Shown here in pieces: positions 57,622 to 64,000 of a stretch of DNA of 64,000 nucleotides. The DNA is from Dentipellis sp. KUC8613. Lineage: Eukaryota > Basidiomycota > Agaricomycetes > Russulales > Hericiaceae. The DNA is taken from the NCBI GenBank assembly GCA_002286715.1, contig NSJX01000032.1, positions 124,001 through 188,000 on the forward strand, given 5' to 3'. The notes beneath the pieces are model-generated. The model was not told where the DNA came from. It saw only the letters and a list, made by a program, of their open reading frames with translations, and searched no databases. The position numbers were made by a program, and so were the translations under genes. Position 1 is the stretch's first letter, and each line of letters starts with the position of its first letter.

Positions 57622-59151
57622 ATGGTCGCTTATTGGGAACCCGGAACCCAGTACAACTACGGCTCTATCGTCGAGTACGAAGGTGCGCAGCCATCTCCTC
57701 CGCGCGACGCGTCTGGCCTTTGTCCTGATTAGCCATCGATGTCGACCAGGCCACAAGTACAAGATCATCCAGCCTCACTTCTCTGAGGTACGCGTTGTCC
57801 TAAATATCGTCCTATCTTTTGCTGAAGATTGATCCTTCGTGCATATAGGCCGACTGGACTCCTCCTGCAACCCCCGCCCTCTGGGGCCGCCTCAGCGATG
57901 AGGACGATCATGCCACCTACCAGCCCCAGCCGCCGCCTGCGCAGCAGCAGAGCTCCTACCAATACGGCGGCGGCCAGGAATGTGAGTCGACGCCTCTTGT
58001 GATCCACGATACTTTCCGATTGAGCGCGATCGTTGTAGATGGCGGCGAGCACCACGACAACCCGTACGAGAAGCACCCCGACCAGTCGGCCGAGATCCAC
58101 CACGAGGAGCGCGAGAAGCACTGGTACGACCTTGAGGAGGACCGTAAGAAGAAGCTCGAGGTATGTCCTATCCTGCATCGGCACACGAACCCTTGCTCAC
58201 CTCCTTGCGCAGATCGGCGGTGGTCTTCTCGCCGGCGCCGCCCTGATTGGTGCCGGCTACTACGCGTTCCATGAGCACGGCAAATCCGAGGAGAACGTAC
58301 GCCTGCCTCTTCCCTCTGGCTTCGGTCTTCCCGGTTGACCTGTGGTCCCGATCTGCAGAAAAAGGCCCTCACCTGGCAGCTGCAGAACTGGCTCCGCGAT
58401 GCCCAGGACCGCACGAACCGCTTCAAGCGCGATGGCCCGCAGGGCCCCACCACCTGGGTGCTCAACGAGGGCAAGAGCATTCCTCCCGGCGCGCTTGTTG
58501 GCGGCCACGAGAACGGCCAGCCCCTGTACATTGCCCGCGCGTTCCACGAGGGTGGTATCCGTGAGTGTCTGCTCATGTGTCGGGAGAGGTTATGCTGAGT
58601 TGTGCTGTACAGAGGTTGGCAAGGCCTCGTCGAGGTTCGGCAAGGGTGCTGTGATCGGCTTCAAGCACAAGGAGATCGAGGTGCGCCAAATCTTGACTTA
58701 CTCTTGGAATCGCCTCTCATCTTTCGTCGTTGTTGTCCCCCCTCCATCGCTACGCGATATGCCCCACCTTACTCTTCACACCCATCGCGATCGTCACGAT
58801 CCTCTTCACGAACGACACGTGATCGCAGGTCGGAACCTACGAAATCCTCCTCGGTGACCCCCGCGCCGTGCGCTGGATCGACGCGCATGGAAAGTTCCGC
58901 CCCGGCAACCTGCAGGGCCTGCGCCCTGTGGAGGGCGGGCGCGAGGACGACGGTAGCCTGCTGTTCATCGCGCAGGCCGAGCACCACGGCGGCCTGCACC
59001 CCGGCAAGTGCAGCGAGAGGCTCGACGGCGCGTACATCACGTATGGCGGCGACGAGAAGGAAGAGAAGGTTTGTCTTTCCCGTTTATGGCGAAGGCACTG
59101 TTCCTGACAAAATCGTTTGTGCAGCGCTACCGTGTCCTGTGCTACGCTTGA
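57622..59151 (+). CDS. CBM5/12-like module plus glycine-rich helix plus DM9 (DUF3421) repeats, 324 residues
   Basis: Nine exons (57622-57682, 57750-57787, 57849-57981, 58039-58160, 58213-58296, 58359-58560, 58613-58680, 58829-59068, 59125-59151) give 324 residues. The N-terminus VAYWEPGTQYNYGSIVEYEG with HKYKIIQPHFSEADWTPP and ALWGRL resembles carbohydrate-binding modules of the chitin-binding CBM5/12 type. A charged His/Glu stretch follows, then a glycine-rich hydrophobic helix (IGGGLLAGAALIGAGYYAF, from residue 119). The rest is DM9/DUF3421-like: WVLNEGKSIPPGALVGGHE, PLYIARAFHEGG, GTYEILLGD, SLLFIAQAEHHGGLHPGK and AYITYGGDEKE. There is no classical signal peptide. A mannose-binding DM9 lectin role is known in animals; here it is inference. 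Confidence 0.82.
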
Positions 59152-59738
59152 GCTTGAGCATGCGGTCGTGCCAGCGAGGGCTGTTGTGGGCTGCTTGGGA
59201 GTTCCAGAATGTTGAACGGAGATAATGTACGTTATGGACGGTACGACGGGATGTCGTCACGGAATGGACTTCGGCATGTCGAGCACGCGACCGTCATCCG
59301 GTATACAGACATCGTCAGTTGAGTACAGTGACACGCGAGGAGGGACGGAGGACGGTGGTGGGACACCGTCACGCAGCGTGTGCGAGTCGTCACATGGGAG
59401 GATGCGCGCTGCGACGGCGCGACGGTGGAGCGCGTTGCCCACCACATCGCTTATAGCTCTGCTCCCGTGCGCGTATCATGCGGGCACCCTGCTTAGAAGC
59501 AAAGCGTTGCCGCAGCTTCTCAGCTCTATTCATGACTGGTACGAAAATAATTTGCAGAGCTCTTGCAGACGCCCGAGGTATAACCAAGCTTGCACCTGAC
59601 CTCGTGTCGTTGTTAAACTATGCAAGGCCCGGACCGCTTCGCGTAACACGCCTACCATTGCAGGCCCGAGGGTAGGCGTTCTTTCATTAAAAGGCGCGAG
59701 GGAGGGATGGCCAGCTCATCGTGGTGCACGTCTGCGAT
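59152..59738. other. Intergenic interval before the beta-xylosidase
   Basis: No gene. It must contain the GH3 promoter; no CreA-type or Xyr1-type site was assigned with confidence. Confidence 0.4.
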
Positions 59739-62207
59739 ATGGCCCCTTCTGCTGCCCAGCTGCGCCTCGGCGCCGTCGCTGCGCTCGCCGTCTTCCTCTC
59801 CAGCGCGTCTGCGGGTTTCCCGGACTGCAAGAACGGCCCGCTCAAGGACAACCTCGTGTGCAATCCGCACGCGCACTACACGGACCGCGCGAAGGCGGTC
59901 GTGGACGAGTTCACGCTCGACGAGCTTATCAGCAACTCGATTAACAACTCGACGGGTGTACCGCGTCTCGGTCTCCCGCCGTACAACTGGTGGAGCGAGG
60001 GCCTCGTACGTCCTTGCATACTTATCCTCTTGCTCGATGGGATTCTGATCGACGCGTTGTAGCATGGAGTTGCGTCGAGCCCTGGCGTCACGTTTGCGCC
60101 CTCGGGCGACTTTAGCTCTGCGACGTCCTTCCCGGAGCCTATCATCATGAGCGCCGCCTTCGACGACGACCTCATCCACTCGATCGCGGGCATCGTCTCT
60201 ACAGAAGCACGCGCGTTTAACAATGCCGGACGCGCCGGGCTAGACTACTGGACGCCGAACATCAACCCCTTCAAGGACCCGCGCTGGGGACGGGGGCAGG
60301 AGACGCCCGGCGAGGACCCGTACCACATCCAGCGGTACGTCTACCAGCTCATCACGGGGCTGCAGGGCGGCGTTGGGCCGGCCAGCTTCAAGATCATTGC
60401 GGATTGCAAGCACTTCGCTGGGTACGACCTCGAGAACTGGGAGGGCAACGAGCGGTACGGGTTCGATGCGCAGATCACGACGCAGGACCTCGCGGAGTAC
60501 TACACGCCCGGCTTCCAGGCGTGCGTGCGCGACGCCAAGGTCGGCTCGATTATGTGCTCGTACAATGCGGTCAATGGTGTGCCGTCGTGCGCGAACGAGT
60601 ACTTCCTGAAGGATCTCGTGCGGGATTACTATGGGCTCGGGAACGACCAGTGGATTACCTCCGACTGTGATGCAGTTGGAAACGTGTTCACTCCCCACAA
60701 CTACACGCAGACACTGGCGGAGGCGTCTGCTGTCTCATTGAAAGCTGGAACGGATATCGATTGTGGGACTTCGTATTCGGAGAGCCTCGGCGCTGCAGTC
60801 AACCAGAGCTTGGTCACGCAGGCCGACCTCCAGCAGGCCCTCTACCGGCAGTTCAATTCGCTCGTCAGGTTCGTGGTTCATATTCTTTTGCATTTGCATG
60901 AATACTAAGACAGGATCGTTAGACTTGGATACTTCGACCCTCCGGAGTCCCAACCCCTGCGCCAGGTCGGCTGGAGTAGCGTCAACACCAAGCCCGCGCA
61001 GCAGCTCGCGTACCAAGCCGCCGCCGAGGGCATCGTCCTCTTGAAGAACGACGGCACACTCCCGCTTTCTGGTTCCAAGAAGAACGTCGCCATCATCGGC
61101 CCCTGGGCGAATGCGACCAAGCAGCTGCAGGGCAACTACGAGGGCGTCGCGCCCTTCCTCGTCAGCCCCGTGCAGGGCTTCCAGAACAACGGCTTCACCG
61201 TGCAGTTTGCTAATGGCACGGGGATCGCGAGCTCCGATACGAGTGGCTTCGAGGCTGCTCTCTCTATCGCGCGGGCGGCGGATATCGTCATTTATGCTGG
61301 TGGAATCGACGACTCGTACGAAGCAGAGGCTCTCGATCGAACAGACATCGTCTGGCCCGGAAACCAGTTGGACCTGGTAGATCAGCTCGCTGGCCTCAAC
61401 AAAACCTTCGTCGTTCTCCAGATGGGCGGCGGCCAAGTAGACAGTTCGAAGCTGAAGGCCGATAGCAGAGTACGTTGACTTAACTCAGGCATCTGGTAGA
61501 CACTGAAGATTCCGTTTGTCTAGGTCAACGCACTCATCTGGGGTGGCTACCCAGGCCAGTCTGGCGGCCAAGCCCTCGCGGATATCATCACTGGCAAAGT
61601 CGCGCCCGCAGGCCGCCTCGTCAGCACGCAGTACCCCGCAGACTACGTCAACGAGATCCCGATGACGAACATGAACCTGCGGCCCGATAGCTCCGGCTCG
61701 CCAGGCCGCACGTACAAGTGGTACACCGGCACGCCCGTCTACGAGTTCGGCTTTGGACAGCACTACACGACGTTCAGCTTGTCCTGGGCATCGGGGGGGC
61801 CGAAGAGGTCGTACAGCATCCAGCAGCTCGTCGCCGCGGCGCGCAGCAAGGCGCACCTCGATCTCGGCGTGCTTGACACGTTCAAGGTGAACGTGAAGAA
61901 CACGGGCCACACGACGTCCGACTACGTCGCGCTGCTGTTCTCAAACACCACAGCCGGCCCATCGCCTGCCCCGCTGAAGCAACTCGTGTCGTACGACCGC
62001 GTCAAAGGTGTCGCGCCGGGCAGGAGCGCGACGGCGTCGCTGGAGGTCACGCTGGGCACGATTGCGCGCGTGGATGAGAATGGAAATAGCGTGCTGGCCC
62101 CAGGAACGTATAACCTGTGGCTGGATACGGACCACCAGATCCCGCATAGCTTCGAGTTGACGGGCACGAGCGCGCAGATCAGCAATTTCCCGCAGCCGCC
62201 TCATTGA
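59739..62207 (+). CDS. Secreted GH3 beta-xylosidase
   Basis: Releases xylose from the ends of xylo-oligosaccharides. Four exons (59739-60005, 60063-60868, 60923-61469, 61524-62207) give 767 residues, usual for fungal GH3 xylosidases. A signal peptide (LGAVAALAVFLSSASA) precedes GFPDCKNGPL. Typical marks are YNWWSEGLHGVA, DPRWGRGQETPGEDP, CKHFAGYDLENWEG, QDLAEYYTPGFQACV and the nucleophile loop WITSDCDAVGN (Asp about 290). The second GH3 domain has LPLSGSKKNVAIIGPWAN and GGYPGQSGG. The C-terminal fibronectin-III-like domain includes VNVKNTGHTTSDYVALLF. Several NxS/T sites are present. The xylosidase (not glucosidase) call rests on the CDAVGN and LENWEG context. It implies plant-biomass use. 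Confidence 0.93.
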
Positions 62208-64000
62208 GTGGTTAGGTGCTCACGGATGCGTTTCATGTAATATATTTGTTAACTATACATTGTGTATTCATGCTTGTTTCTTCCTCGGCGTTCTGGTGAT
62301 GACGATGGACAATGGTTGAGCGTCACGGTGTGAATCAGGGAGAGGTTGTGCCTTGAGGGCAACTTCGAACCTGGTGACAAAGCGCACGGCGAAAGGACCC
62401 CGCGTACCGCACCGAAATTCCATCCTGATGCAGATAAATCGGTCACAATTGGAACGTCGCGTCCACTATTTTGGCCGATTGTGGCGGGAATCTGTGAGGA
62501 AGCGCGTCAGGATATATGATTCTTGGAAGGGAATCTCGTTGCGCACATGTAGGGGTGGTCTGGGGACGTGAAATTTTCACGTAGTTCGTTGGGGAGCTAC
62601 GATGGGGCATCGTCCCAACCGTTCCCCGCCCCGCCCCGTCCTCAGCTAGTTGTTTAGCCAAAGCTCTACTACAATACGATGTGAAACTCATCTGAAATGT
62701 CGCTATTGGGCGTAGGGAATCAAAGCGCCACGCCTGGGAAGACCGCTGCGTCATCCGCAACACAAGGTCGTGTAACACTCTGTATCGCTCCAATCGCAGT
62801 CGAATCTTCTGATCTCGTGCAGTGTCTAGCAGTGAATAGAGACGGCTGTAATACGTCGAACGCTATTCGTCCAGAGTGACCAGAGTGTGCTTTGGGGCCT
62901 ATGCACAAAAGGGAGTATCTTAGGCATACTGGCGCGTTTGAAATCGACGCATTGACTTACAATCAAAGCTATTGTCCTGTCCTACTTCCCAATTGTCTGC
63001 ATGCGCTTGGACGAGACACTGTGGACATATAAACGGCGTCGTCTTTCGCCCAGCGTCGCATCTGCTATATGCCCCCGCGTATGAGTGCGGACATTGTGTA
63101 CGAGCTCGCCAGGCCTCTAAGAAGCCTCAAACAACCTGCAGTGGAAAAGGCAAGCCTTTGTATACCCACTCCTGGAATCTTAGCTCGTACTCACCTGGTT
63201 GGCCCATCAGATGCCTGAATGCGTTGTGAGAGCCTCGGGAGAGACTTGACATAGATGTAAGGCCCATTCAGAGCGCAGGAATTTCAACTGGTTCGAATCC
63301 TCGTGGGCGCTTAGAGCGTGATGCAAAGCAGGAACCGCTCACCTATGTGAGCATGTACAACTTATGGGTCCTCCGAGGGAGACACAGTATTGAGTCGGGT
63401 CGCTCATGGCCCCGGCTAACATTCTTCCCCGTCCCCCGACCCCCCTCCCTGCTCAAGTAGGTCCTCGTGAAGACCCAGCCAGCCCTAGTGGTTTGAATTG
63501 CATCGTGGTGAGATTGCGCGCCTACACTGCTGTCCTGGACAGCGAATGCGGACGCCCTCGATGGTGGAGACTCTTCAGTGGCCGACGTGCGGCTCTCTGC
63601 TGCTCGTACTCGACGAGTACATCATAGATCTTGGTGGGGAAGAACGAGGTTTAATGCTGCCAAGAATTGGACGCCGTGGGCATTATGGACCATCGTCGGG
63701 ACATGCGGTCCGCTGGCGACCCAACTTCATAATTGATCGGTGAGTCTCCGAGATTTTCAGTGGCATGAAAGCGATGCTAACTTGAACAAAGAGCCTTCGT
63801 GCATGCGGTGGCTTCGACGCGTATGAGCTGCCCTCAATAGGCCCCCGCAAAGCTGTGTCAAGAGCGACCTTGGTCAGGCTAGCCGAAGACGGCACATGCT
63901 GAAGATTTCTATATCCGGTCCCGCATCGGGTGCCAGAGCCATCGTGGACGGGCCATCAAGGACGAACTCGCGGCGCGATTTAAGGCTGAGTTGAATTCGG
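62208..64000. other. Right end of window, no gene recognised
   Basis: About 1.8 kb. A plus-strand open stretch near 63,480-63,740 could be an exon of a gene that continues beyond the window, but it has no recognisable motif. A perfect B-box-like GGTTCGAATCC lies at 63290-63300 without a tRNA fold around it. Confidence 0.4.

Noticed and set aside
63240..63312. Possible tRNA gene, from GGTTCGAATCC at 63290-63300
   Set aside because: No A box at the right distance, no acceptor stem pairing with GGGCGC, and no anticodon arm could be built.
1..64000. CRISPR arrays, bacterial operons, riboswitches, rRNA genes
   Set aside because: None seen; intron-rich fungal nuclear DNA makes the prokaryotic ones inapplicable, and no rRNA sequence was recognised.

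Overview
The window is nuclear DNA from a filamentous basidiomycete, most likely an Agaricomycete. Genes are dense and on both strands, split by many introns of about 50-60 bp with GT..AG ends and short exons. The proteins fit: a fungal lysyl-tRNA synthetase, the fungal kinetochore protein Dad4, a Cps1-like GT2 synthase, a secreted GH3 beta-xylosidase and several basidiomycete-type hypothetical proteins. All exon models were made by eye from splice signals and reading-frame continuity. Family names come from motif recognition, because no search could be run.

Layout. 1-2096 (-): Hsp110/Sse1 chaperone, 3' end cut by the window. 2614-3205 (-): small unknown protein. 3727-7782 (+): Mio/Sea4 subunit of GATOR2/SEACAT. 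7945-20200: array of four O-methyltransferase (OMT) genes on the minus strand (A, B, C, D from left to right). A is interrupted by a 492-bp inverted-repeat element. C and D form a tandem segmental duplication with their upstream DNA, and C carries a 631-bp tRNA-like (SINE-like) element in its last intron. 20200-22443: gene-poor, with a poly(A) retroposon containing three covarying hairpins. 22444-25395 (+): single-pass membrane protein. 27490-29349 (+): fifth OMT (E), followed in its 3' flank by a second, apparently identical 631-bp element. 30303-33856 (+): two tandem 471-residue paralogues joining a GTPase-like P-loop domain to an aminoglycoside-phosphotransferase-like (APH) kinase domain. 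34131-34589: a frame broken by two TGA codons. 34921-35305 (+): Dad4. 36391-38653 (-) and 38982-40978 (+): divergent lysyl-tRNA synthetase and Ariadne RBR ubiquitin ligase. 41890-43651 (+): GT2 polysaccharide synthase. 44841-45310 (-): CsbD-like protein. 45541-46471: degraded SET methyltransferase. 48425-50125 (+): HMG-box protein with an internal exon+intron duplication. 51437-56300 (-): large Ser/Pro-rich protein with a C-terminal membrane anchor. 57622-59151 (+): CBM5/12-like plus DM9 (DUF3421) protein. 59739-62207 (+): GH3 beta-xylosidase. 62208-64000: no gene recognised.

How the parts relate. The two ends and the centre hold housekeeping genes. The stretch of about 26 kb from 7.9 to 34.6 kb is a lineage-specific accessory region: duplicated OMTs, duplicated P-loop/APH genes, a pseudogene and at least three kinds of recent mobile DNA. 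Five OMTs plus two kinase-like genes could belong to a specialised-metabolism locus, but no polyketide synthase, peptide synthetase, terpene cyclase or P450 is visible, so that is inference only. The mobile insertions are unusually readable because the paralogues supply empty-site controls.
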